Origin: Salvia splendens
Lineage: Eukaryota > Streptophyta > Magnoliopsida > Lamiales > Lamiaceae
NCBI RefSeq assembly: GCF_004379255.2
Contig: NC_056032.1
Coordinates: 32,647,322 to 32,711,321, forward strand
Length of the DNA: 64,000 bases
Reading direction: 5' to 3'
Positions 33,359 to 43,844 of the stretch are shown here, one piece after another. The notes under the pieces are model-generated. The model was not told where the DNA came from. It saw only the letters and a list, made by a program, of their open reading frames with translations, and searched no databases. A program made the translations under genes and the position numbers. Position 1 is the stretch's first letter. Every line of letters starts with the position of its first letter.

Positions 33359-35892
33359 TCAGGCTGCAACTTCAGGTATAGATACATCAACCTCCGTTGC
33401 TTGAGAAACGAACGCTGGCTGCTGCTCCAATCGCGTGTAGTGAAACTCTATCTGCAGCCGGTGATGAAGAGGAGTCGACATTGACAGACCTTTCTTCACA
33501 TCTGCTTCCAGCTCTCTGATTGGGATTGCAGCCAAAAAGTTCTTTATATACTCTTTGCACGACTCTTTACCGTGAAAGAGAACCTCTTCATCCTTCTCCT
33601 CCGACCCTTCCTTCAACTTAGCTGCCTGCACGTTTGAGTCAACGGGTTCAACTGACGCAGCAGTAGCACATAGCTCGCCAGCAGATTTTTCTTCACGTGA
33701 TTCATCACCATTTTTTCAGGTTATTGATAGTCGTGTTCCTGTCGAATTTCAGGATGTAAGCTTGATTGCATCCTTCGTGCAGACGCTCCCCTAAAGTGTC
33801 GATGATGTAGTAAGCATCTGTCTCGACCTTGAGGACGAAAAAGTGATCGTTCCAGCTGACTATGAAAATCGGAGCTTCACCACTGGTGGAACTCTCTGGC
33901 CTGCTTATCTCGTCCCAAATATCATCGAAGGACATGGCACCACGCAGAAAATCAAAATTTTCCCCTTCTACACAATCAGGACTGAAAAAACCAACAAAGG
34001 AACTCCTGGGAACGATGCAAAGATCAAGGATTTTCGTATGGAGGACTGTCTCTAAGTCGAAGTGTTTGTCGGGAAAACGCTCCTTGTAAATTTCATTCTC
34101 ACAAAGATTTCTCCATTCCAAGGATCCATATCTGATCAAACTATCAAACTGCGACTTGATGGGCATGAGGCTGCGGTTGTTCTGCAACCAATCAGCAATA
34201 ACAGCAACAAGAACCGTACAAGCACTTTCTCCTGCAGCACGCTGATCAATCGAAGCAAAAAAAGACTTGCGTCTGAATCTTCATGCGTCCATCCCGGCTT
34301 GTTACTTCTCTCTGCTCCCAGACTCCAACAGCAAAATTATCATCGCCAAACTCAGACAATGATGATCGATTTGCATTTGGATCCTCGTCTATTCTTTGCC
34401 ACTACAACCAAGATGCACAGCAATACTCAGATTTTTATTTTGATATATGAATCAGAGTGAACATTGATTTGCATTCGAATCATCTTGTGGTTTACCACAA
34501 ACAAAATATCAACTCAAAGGAAGAAAGGTGCACAAGATTCATTACCTTTGGAGAGAGAGATTCATCCGAACTAAGCTTCCTGCGGTCAAAATCTATATCA
34601 TCTCCACCTTCTTCACCGTTAGCCTTTTTAAGTAATGGTTCGCCTTTGGCTTTAGGAGATCGGAAACTCAGCTTCCTCTTCTTCCAAGGCAAAATACTAC
34701 GTTTGGAGTTTTGTATCAGTGATAGCTCCAGAGCTGAAGAAATCGAGTCCTCTACAGGAGGGCAGCCAACATCTGATCTCTGGCGGTGACTGTAGTAAAC
34801 CCAATCTTCAGCATCATAGCTGGTAGCACCAGAATAACATGACACACCGGCATGATTAGCATAAGCCAGTGTTCCGTAGCTAAATGACTTCCTAACAGCA
34901 GTCCTTTTTGCCTTCATCACATTCCCCTTCCTCAAATTCATCAGTTGAGTCCAATTCACAAGGGTAAGCATATTCGTCGTCCTCACTCTTAGAGAAGTAC
35001 CTGCCTTCGCTACCCTCCTCTTCATGGCCGGTCTTTCTAGGCCTCCGAGTTGACACATATTCAGTAATGAATTTGACCTTCCTGAGAGCAGCTTTAAGTG
35101 CAGATACCTCCTCGTCTTTATCCATAGAAGAAGCTTCTCCGGGTGCTGAAACGGGCGGAACATGCAATTCGGGGACCAACTCGGCTGATTGCTGTGCACC
35201 TTGAAGTTCTAGCAAGTCGAGAGATACCTGCAGATTTATATAAAGATTGCATCATCTATATGGTGGGCAGGGAAGGTGATGCAGGGAGGCATTAGTGCAA
35301 CAACCATTTTCAGCTTAATGATGGAGTTAGTGAAGAATATTCAAGGTCAAGCTCTTACTGGGTATTGGAGAAAGTGGATGACAACAATCATTATTAAGCA
35401 TTATGATTTGATTATCTTTCATTTTAGAGTCACTTAGTGGAGTCCTATATAATGTTGTGTAGAGGTGGGAGAAGGGAGACATCGTTGAATACAGCATTGA
35501 ACGACAATTAGAACTGAGGGTTTCCTAGTAGGGATGAGGGATTTCCGTTGAAAGGATACTTTCTTATTTCCATCATACTTGTTTCAGCCAAGCTATCATG
35601 GTAGCAATGCGTTACGCTACTTATGGCAACATATTATCAAGAATATACGGTCCACCCGCCTTTCTTTTTGCATCATAAGGGACAACTTAGGAAGCTATGA
35701 TAACAATATAGTGTTAATCATTAAGAAGTTACTTACGAAGAGAGAGGGATGGTGATCGACCGCGATGTTGGGCACAATTAAAGGAATTTTGACTACGCAA
35801 AGTTCCTCCTTAGTCTTTGAAGCATATTCATCAATATTTAATGTCCCCAAACCTACAACTGAAATCTTGTTCTTTGCACCTTGATTCAACCC

Positions 35893-36570
35893 CTGATAGA
35901 AAAGATAAGGCTTTAATGCTCACAAACTAGATAACAGCTTGAAAGAAGAGAGAGCAGAAATTGTTGGTACAAAATCACTCGCCAAAGTGATGCCTTATGG
36001 CAAAACTATTGCAGTGGTTTTACTATAGTGTTTGAGACTATTACTATCAAGATCTTCTGCATCATGGTTCAAGACTACAAGACTCATTTTTCAATTGTAA
36101 CCACATAAACTGTGGATATGTGAAAAGAAAAACAGAACCTCTTGCACATGTACTACAAGAAAATAAAATAACAGCAAACCAGTCTTATTAAGATAAGAGG
36201 TAAAGGAATGATGAATTGAGCATGGTGATCCAGTCCATTATCACTGTTTCATTGACCAAGCATGCTTAGCTACTAATTGGGGGAAGGAATAAAAAATTAC
36301 AGTTGGCAAGGACCATACATTTTTCAGAAAGGTTTCTTCAAGGAGTAAAAATTCCATGATCCTTCCATATCAAGTTGGCATGGTGATTTGGTATACCTCA
36401 CCAATAATTTATTGACAAATAAAAATAAAAAAAGCCTTTCATGCCATATCAATTACACACCAATTCAATAAAACTTAACTGCACAAAATAAACGTAATTA
36501 TGGAAAGTAACATTTACTACTATTAAATATTGAGACATTCATATAGTAGGTCCTACAATATGTAATTATG
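35893..36570. other. Intron-like sequence of the NT-C2 pseudogene
   Basis: It ends, on the minus strand, at a good acceptor (TTTTCTATCAG before GGGTTGAAT at 35892). The missing C2-coding exon was looked for here on the minus strand and not seen. No other feature is recognised. Confidence 0.5.
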
Positions 36571-37128
36571 TATGTATATTGACTTCTTAATGTAATAATA
36601 TTTCACGTAAAAAAGTAATCATATTACATGTCAAGAAAAATAAAAATCACATTACAACTCTTTGATAGTACTATTTTAAAATTTTATTAATGAGACCTTT
36701 TTTTCTTATTTTATATTTATGTATATTCAAAAATTTTACACAAATAAAATTTATGACTATAACTAATATAGTATTTTGTTAGCATATTAAGTAATCAGTT
36801 ATGATTTTCAATATTTTCTTATTACCATGAAAAAAATATCAAGAAATATATTGAAAGTTATTGAAAATATAAAAAATTATACTTAATTAGTTGCTTAAGA
36901 CTTGGATTATGATAAGAAAATATAATATTATAGTCATAGTTGTTATTTGTATAAAATTTTCGAATATATATTTAAATATAAAATAATAAAAAAAGGCCTC
37001 ACTAATAAAATCTCAAACTAGTACTATCAAGGAGTAATTTCTTTCTTTACATAAAAAAATAGTATAATATGATTACTTTTTTATGTGTAAATATTACTCC
37101 TATTATATTAAGAGGTCAATATACATAT
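36571..37128. mobile_element. 558-bp foldback MITE with very long inverted repeats
   Basis: Left TATGTATATTGACTTCTTAA pairs with right (reversed) TATGTATATTGACCTCTTAA. Pairing continues through AAAAAAGTAATCATATTA and GATAGTACTA...TTTATTA toward a centre near 36850. Almost the whole element is two opposing arms. It has no coding frame and is extremely A/T-rich. It lies in the pseudogene's intron or deleted interval. Confidence 0.8.
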
Positions 37129-37439
37129 ATATGTCTAGTAATATTGCACGCCTATTCTATTTGGTAATTTCCATAGTTAATAGTGATATAATGCTACTTT
37201 CCATCCTTGGGAGATCAATTTTGCTGTTTTGCAAGTCACTGAGGTCAGTTTCTTCTTTCACCACTTTCTTTTTTATAATGATAATGTATTTTTTTAAGGA
37301 TTAGTGTACTTGTTAAGTTTCTTGGGATGCTATTGTGTGTTATCACAATGTAAATGAAATTGCAATTTTCGGTCTTCAAATATTGATTAATGCCGGATGA
37401 AGAGGAGAATTTGTATGATTGTGGTTAATTAGAATATCA

Positions 37440-38010
37440 AGGAGCTCTTCATTCATCACTGAAAGTTTAGACTCGTTTCAAGGAGTTCTTCAATTTTCTG
37501 GTGACGGTTTTAACTCGTGTCAAGGAGCTCTTCAATTTTCTGTTGACAGTTTTAACTCGTGTCAAGGAGCTCTTCAATTTTTTGTTGGCAGTTTTAACTC
37601 GTGTCAAGGAGCTTGTCTAAACAGTTTTTACTCATATTTAGGAGCTATCTTAGATAGTTTTTGCTCGTATCTAGGAGCCATCGTAGATAGTTTTAACTCA
37701 TATCAATGAGTCATCTTAGATAGTTTTAGCTCGTATCTAGGAGCCAAATCATTTTTTTCTGATTGGCAGTTTTTACTCGTGTCGAGGAGTTTTTTCCTGA
37801 CTGACAGTTTTTACTCGTGTCGAGGAGTTTTTTTATCTATGACTGACAATTTTGACTCATGTCGAGGAGCTAATTCATACAGTTTTGACTCTTGTCGAGG
37901 AGCTAATTCAGACAGTTTTGACTCATGTCGAGGAGCTAAATCAGACAGTTTGACTCTTGTCGAGGAGCTAATCTAGACAGTTTTTGCTCTTGTCTAAGAG
38001 CCAATTCAGA
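37440..38010. repeat. Degenerate tandem repeats of about 33-60 bp
   Basis: ACTCGTGTCAAGGAGCTCTT and CAGTTTTGACTCATGTCGAGGAGC alternate many times. Unit length drifts from about 57 bp at the left to about 33-36 bp at the right. In plus frame it reads as DSFNSCQGA/DSFDSCRGA repeats, but there is no start-to-stop gene around it. It is probably spacer repeat of the LTR retroelement to its right. Confidence 0.75.
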
Positions 38011-39857
38011 CCATTCTCGGTCCATTCCAGCTCAAACTATGAGCCCATTCATTTCTTTTATTTCTTGAGCTCAAACTCTGAGCCCATTCATTTCTTTTAT
38101 TTCTTGAGCCTAATAACCATTAGGCCCAAATTTATTTCTCCTTTTTGGAGACCCTAACAATGAAGACGTGAAACCATCAGTCTCATTTATGTTTATTCAT
38201 GGGTCTTTTCTCGGTGACATACACTCCAAACATGCTACCTCCGACGAGTAATCGCCGAACTATATGGAGTCTCTGCTCCGTATGTCATTCTTTTCTGACA
38301 ATACTTTTAATCGTCCATCCGAAGTCTGCTCATTTCTTGACGGTGAGAATTCTCCAATCACTCCTTCAACCCAGTTTCTAATTCTCAACAGCCGACGCTT
38401 CGCGGCCATTGTGCGTCCCCCATCTCTGTGTGGCGACACTATCTTCTCCCATTTAGTTTAAGAAGGCATCATCTTCTCTTATTGGCTTTGGCTTTTCCCG
38501 CGGTTGTTCCTTTAACATCATCTTATGGCAATGGGTTCTCAACGTCCTCTCGACGACATCCCATTCCCACCAACTCTTCACAACGGCTGTGTGGCGGCGG
38601 CATTAGCTCTCTCCCCCTCGCTGCACAGACGTTGGCTGCTCCGACTTCGTCCTCGGCAATTATCTCCTTGATTCGGAGATTGAATCGTTTGGCAGTGGCT
38701 GATATCTCCCCCTCGGCCAAACTCTTCATCCATTATAACATGAGTCCGCAGCCTCTCACGAATGTTCTTTTCTCCAGCCAACTGATCTCTTTTCGGTGAC
38801 TACTTCCATAGTATCAGCTTTCCGGTGACATTTTCTCCCACTGTAACGGATTCCACTTGAAGCCGACACAAGCTTCTCGGCCGAACAAACCGATGACTCC
38901 TCTGTTTTCTTCGATTGGAGACTCGGGCTGCTACCTTCACGGCAACCTCTTCCCACTGGTTCTTTCCTATGTTCGAAGAGGCAGAGAGGAATTGTTCGGA
39001 GGGTACTTCCTCTCCCCCTCTACCGGACAATTTCTGAAACACCATACCAATATCTTGATTTCGTCTTGCAGCAAGTATTAGCTTCCGAGCCGTCTTTACA
39101 TGGCAGTAGCAAGTGTTATCTCTTCATCACCATTATCTGTTTCCGAATCCGTGGGGATTCTTCCATCTAGGTTTACCAATTCATGTCAGCTTGGATACAA
39201 CTTCCTTATTATTCAACTCCAATCCCTGAGTGGTATCGGTACAAGCAGACACCAAACTTCTGTTATCACTTTGCAGTAACCAGTAGTATCCATCCAATTT
39301 GCAATCTTTAATTGCTCTTTCTCCTTCAACCGGTCACCAGGAAGCAGGCAGCAACCTCTCCAGTCCACCGTCCCACCACCGTGAGCTCTTCTCAATGGGA
39401 TACTTCATTCTCTGTGGCCATCTTCTCGGCAGCCTTCAAGGCGCCCATCTTTGGGCTCTCGATCTCTACGACGGGTAATCGATTCGCCGCTTCTGCCAGC
39501 GCCCGCCAGCCTTACTTCTCGCCGCTGTCCGCCATCGGCTGCTGGAGCTCGCCGAGGTCACCCCGTTGCTGCTGTCCGGATTAGTTCGGGCAGCTGCTGC
39601 CCGCCGTTCTTCGTCTTGGCAGTCCCGTTTCTTCCAAAACTTGATAGGAACTTGGAATTGTTTCTTCTGTCTTGATTTCTTGAACAAAAAAATGGGGTGG
39701 AGAACTTTGTAAATTGTGGGAATATAACAGTGGTGATTCCTCCACAAGCAGAATATTTGGTGCAACTGTTTGTGATATTTGGGTTTAAGAACTCCGATTA
39801 AAAGGAACCCTCTCTTTTTTTTTTGGTTTTGAACAAACTAACGAAGGATCGTTAGCT
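38011..39857 (-). mobile_element. Internal region of a minus-strand LTR retroelement, non-coding or degenerate
   Basis: It lies directly inside the primer binding site at 39858. It is C/T-rich on the plus strand and has only short unrelated frames. No gag or pol domain is recognised, so it may be a non-autonomous (LARD/TRIM-like) element. Short duplications occur (GAGCTCAAACT...GAGCCCATTCATTTCTTTTA twice near 38030-38105). Confidence 0.5.
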
Positions 39858-39869
39858 GCTCTGATACCA
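39858..39869 (-). other. Primer binding site, initiator tRNA-Met type
   Basis: On the minus strand this reads TGGTATCAGAGC, complementary to the 3' end of plant initiator tRNA-Met, and it starts directly at the end of the LTR. It fixes the element's direction (minus) and the LTR as the 5' one. Confidence 0.9.
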
Positions 39870-40152
39870 TGTTAGAAAATACAATGATGAAAATAAAAGA
39901 CTATTGCAAAAAGTAAAAGACGGGGAGAACTTCAAAGACTACATTGTCAATGACTTGAATTCTCTTCTCTCCATGGTTACACAACTATATATAGACTCTA
40001 ATTCTAGCTAAACATGGAAAATATATTCTAATTATACTAATATCCTTTTTATTTGATTTTCCATAATCTTTATTGATTTCCTTCTTTATTCTTGTCATAT
40101 CTTCATCTATTGCCTTCTTGTTCTCCAATTAATTAATTTCATTATTCCAACA
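39870..40152 (-). repeat. 283-bp 5' LTR of a minus-strand LTR retroelement
   Basis: On the minus strand it begins TGTTGGAATAATG and ends CATTGTATTTTCTAACA. It holds a TATA-like TATATATAG near 39990. The flank at 40153 is GTACT, inside exon 1 of the NT-C2 pseudogene. A matching 3' LTR was not found to the left, so the element is truncated or rearranged there. Confidence 0.85.
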
Positions 40153-40243
40153 GTACTTGCCTGCACCCTCGCACACCCAATCACAGCCCTCCAGCTTGTG
40201 CACAGTGAGCCTCACCTCAAATTTCCTGCAGATCAGAGGGGGC
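40153..40243 (-). pseudogene. Middle piece of exon 1 of the NT-C2 pseudogene
   Basis: Between the LTR and the hAT element the minus strand reads LICRKFEVRLTVHKLEGCDW, then VCEGAGK. It continues in frame from the start piece at 41326-41365 once the hAT element and one target duplication are set aside. Confidence 0.88.
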
Positions 40244-41325
40244 CACTGGCGGATCTAGGTGGGGTCGAGCGGGGTCGGCCGACCCCACCACCGGCTAGGT
40301 AAACTGGTAGATTTGGTCTTTCTAGGTCTCTCCTACCCCAAGGTTCAGACGCTCTGACCCAACGACCATTTTCAGAAGACGATTGAGCAGGAAGATTGGA
40401 GGAAGATGATGACCTGAGTTGCAGAATGAAGGCTGGGAAGATTGAAGAAGACGATGCGAATTGGGAATTGGGATTATAGGTATTGCCATATTGGTAATAA
40501 ATGGATATACAGTTAGTCCATTACTTTATTCTCTAATGAGCCCAAATTTTTAACATGAGCCAATAGAAAATGTAAAAGTAAATGACACTAGCAATTTGTC
40601 AACCACGGTTATATCTAAAATTTCGTTTTCAAATCCTAATAATATTCAGTCGAGATGAATAATTACCATAAATATATTTTAATATTATACTTTCACTGTC
40701 CTTTAATATTCCATCCATATGTAAAATATTGTCTATTTTTGTCATTTACATCCGTCCGCGAATTATTGTCCACTTTGTTTTTTTTCCTTTTAGGTAAATG
40801 AAATATACTTTCCACTAACTCATTACAATCACATTTTATTATAAAATTATGTGGAACCCACATTCCATTAGTTTTTTCCATTCACTTTTCTTTACATTTC
40901 TTTAAACCCGGGACGAGTCAAATATGAACAATATTTCACGGACGGATGAAGTATATATTTCACTTTGACCTGCACAAATTATAAGAAATATAGAAGAAAG
41001 TGAGTAGAAAATGTTAGTGGAATGTTGAGTCCTTCCATTATATATTAGTTTTAAAATAAAATACGAGTGGAGTTAGTCAGTATAAGTATAATTTATAGCC
41101 AATTGTTCCACCCTTTAAAGTGGCTACGAATCAGCATGAAAAATAATCATCATGTCCACTAATGGATATCCTTGGTCTAATAAAAAAATATGGGGTTTAT
41201 TAGTAATTAATATGGAACGTTCTAAAATGGAAAATTGAAACACGTAATAAAGGATGATAGATGAAAGTAGTATTTATTAGTAATAAGTTCGACCCCACGA
41301 TAATGGCTTTCTGGATCCGCCATTG
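40244..41325. mobile_element. 1082-bp non-autonomous hAT element (CACTGGCGGATC ends)
   Basis: The ends are CACTGGCGGATCTAG and, reversed, CAATGGCGGATCCAG, with CA...TG tips typical of Tip100-like hAT elements. The 8-bp target duplication GAGGGGGC lies at 40236-40243 and 41326-41333. There is no transposase. A smaller MITE (40690-40951) is nested in it. Confidence 0.92.
40690..40951. mobile_element. 262-bp Stowaway-like MITE nested in the hAT element
   Basis: The left end is CTTTCACTGTCC and the right end GGACGGATGAAG, both flanked by TA. The ends are only roughly inverted, as in older Stowaway-like copies. The inside contains ATCCGTCCGCG and CGGGACGAGTCAAATATG. Confidence 0.65.
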
Positions 41326-41365
41326 GAGGGGGCCATGGCCTCCATTTCATCATCTTCACCACCAT

Positions 41366-42330
41366 CGACTAGATGAGTTGAAACAAAGTGGGGATTTCCG
41401 AAAAAGATTCCTCTTTTTTGAAGAAACCATCAAAATTTTGAGCTAGGGAAGAGAGAGGAACGACCAAGATCTGTTGATTGTTAATGGAGTAGTACAACGT
41501 TGGATGTCGAGGTTTCCTGACAATGTGGATGAGAAAGAATTGTACTCCAGTTTCTAGGACAAGATTCAAGAACTCTATTCACGGCGAGATGAGAGAGAAA
41601 GAGAGCCGTTATTTTCAAGGCTAGGCAAAGGAAAAATGAGAAGCGGGTACTCCTATGCTTTAATGTTTATCTTTCTTTTTATGAAATTTTTTTATTTATA
41701 GTACTTTATTATAAAATTAATTATATAAAAATAATATTTACATTTCGTAAACCTTTTCAGTTTATATTTCTTTCTTAAAATTAATATCGAAAAAATGGAA
41801 ATTCTAATTGTCAACGTATAGAATATAATCTTAGGAATAATTATACTAAAATCACAAAAAAAGTTTATAAAATTTTGGTAAGTGGCATGATATCTGAAAA
41901 TGATATGTATAATCAAGACTAATTGGGTTGTATACAGTAAAATTAATATGTGATCGCTATAATGTATAATCAAGAAAATTAGTCATATCTATAGGATGTC
42001 AATATTTAATTAATCATGAGAATTTTAGGATTATGTTTAAAATCAAACATGATTAAATGCTAATAGAGTAAAAAATATGCCATCGAATAATAATGACGTT
42101 TGATGAATCTTGAGTTGTGATAAACTTGTATTTCTTCATTTTGATTGACTTGTTGATATGGTTATTGCGAGTTTATAGCTTGAATTTTGTACTTATGAAC
42201 AATTATGTGATGTTTTTAGAATGTGCAAGATAACATGTGAAAACGAGCTAGAATGATGATTTTTACTCAAGGAAAAGTGAACAAATGAATAAAGTCAAAA
42301 TGTAAACAATAATCAGCCTACCAAGATGAT
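41366..42330. other. Upstream flank of the NT-C2 pseudogene
   Basis: 41366-41460 is the presumed 5' UTR of the pseudogene (minus strand). The rest is A/T-rich. No gene is recognised. Confidence 0.45.
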
Positions 42331-43530
42331 CTCCAAATGCTATTTTCTGACAACCATTCTCTTCATCTTCTAAAGATCTTTGAGTGGGTACTTGGCACGC
42401 TTCAATCAGAGTGTGGTAGAGAAAGTTATGGTCGTTTTACGAAACACTACGTTGTCTACAAACTTCCACCCGGACGGGTCACTTTGGCCAATATTGACCC
42501 GAACGGGCCGATCTCGCAAGCTTTGGAGATTTTAGAGAGATTGACCCATTTTGGCGGAATCTCAGCTGTGAACACATAAAGAAAAGACACGCATAGGGTT
42601 CATTCCATTCCACTCCGAGCTGCTAGCGCACACTCCTGCACACCTCAAGAACGCTCTCGGACACGAAATTGATGAGTGAAGACTTTGAATCGAAGATTGA
42701 AGTTTCCACTCTGATTATTCATCCCTTCTAGTATCTAGTTTGCTATTTCTTACTATATTTTTGCTCAAATTAATTGTTTTAAACTTTAATTTAGCTAAGA
42801 ACATAAGAAGCTAAATCATCTTTGTATTATTCTTGGTGAAGATGCATTGACTTTATTATTATTTATCTCATTAATTTTTTCTTACTTTGCTCGTGGTTGT
42901 TTGAACGGAAACTTGTATCTTTTTCATTCAATTAATTAGCTACCTATTGAATGTGTTAGAGTTAGTTAAATTAATCGGGAGATGGGATAATTAACCTAGA
43001 AATAGGTTAATTCACGTATTGATCAATAGAACTCCGGAGAGTTGAGGTTTTGTGCGTGGTCTTTGTTTCTAGTGAATTTGGGAGTTAGATGTTAGGCATT
43101 GGAGGGGACTTTGATCCCAACATCTAATTAACGGAAATCATACCTCATGAGAGTGTTTAATCTAATTAAATTACCAACCTACAACTCTAGGGACATCCAA
43201 AAAGATAAGGGGAATTGATTAGATTATAGTTTGAATTTGTGCATTGGATACTAGAATTCTAGTATCATCTATGTCATCCTTTTCATATCATATGTAAATG
43301 CTCAAGTTTCACTTGTGTTAATTTAATTTTGTTTAAGTAGTTGATTTTGAATAAAAACCTATTTTGAATATTCTTGATAGTAGTTAAGATTGGTTCATGG
43401 TTATTAGGCAGGCACATTAGTCTCCGTAGGATACAATATTCTTGCTTGTCATTGTTGCATTAGTCTCATACATTTCAAGTTGCTTAAGTAGCAAAATAAA
43501 TTGAGTCCAACTGGTTGAATGATTTAACAT
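42331..43530. mobile_element. Probable LTR retrotransposon-derived non-coding sequence
   Basis: The phrases CATTAGTCTCCGTAGGATAC (near 43407) and the long U5-like stretch before it resemble the ends of plant gypsy LTRs. No coding domain, primer binding site or paired LTR was found. The call rests on wording only. Confidence 0.35.
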
Positions 43531-43844
43531 ATATAAGGATAGTGTATGATGGGTCATGACATTGACCATCTAATTTAAGATTTTTAAAATATTTCAAAAC
43601 ATTTTAAAACATGGAGTGTTTTAGAATTCAAACGGTTTCTTATAGTATTTGAATTTCTAATTCATTTACCTATTATTATCTTATATTAACAAAATTTTAG
43701 TATATACGTATACTCCATCTATCCCATAAAAATATGGGCAATAGATATGGCACGAGAATTAAGATAAAATTGGTAAGTAAGAGAGAAGAGAAATGGTATG
43801 ATAAAGTAAGAAAGAAGAGGAGAATGGTAGTTAAAGTAGTGTTA

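Larger units (their letters stand above)
33359..41365 (-). pseudogene. NT-C2 (EEIG1/EHBP1-type) domain protein gene, disrupted by transposons and frameshifts
   Basis: The start is at 41365 (MVVKMMKWRPWPP), the typical plant N-terminus of this family. The exon is cut by a hAT element (40244-41325), resumes at 40243 (RKFEVRLTVHKLEGCDW), and is cut again by an LTR at 40152. About 80 residues of the C2 region are not found. Later exons are 35892-35737 (NQGAKNKISVVG), 35227-34546 (VRKSFSYGTLAYAN; WKKRKLSFRSPK) and 34401-33359 (IVSWNDHFFVLKVE; RGKESC-like HGKESCKEYIKNFLA; stop). Three one-base insertions break the frame, at 34905-34909, 34257-34263 and 33711-33716. In Arabidopsis a family member (At3g11760) lies near an ML gene, to my recollection. 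The family's role is not well known; the NT-C2 domain is a membrane-associated C2 type. The gene cannot make a full product. Confidence 0.9.

Noticed and set aside
33843..34789. Plus-strand frames across the NT-C2 pseudogene
   Set aside because: The minus strand carries the conserved family motifs; the plus frames are shadows.
38199..39675. Several 60- to 120-codon frames on both strands
   Set aside because: They are low-complexity frames in the C/T-rich inner part of an LTR retroelement, with no domain or consistent frame.
42337..42579. An 80-codon plus-strand gene
   Set aside because: No domain, no splice partners, and it lies in sequence that looks transposon-derived.
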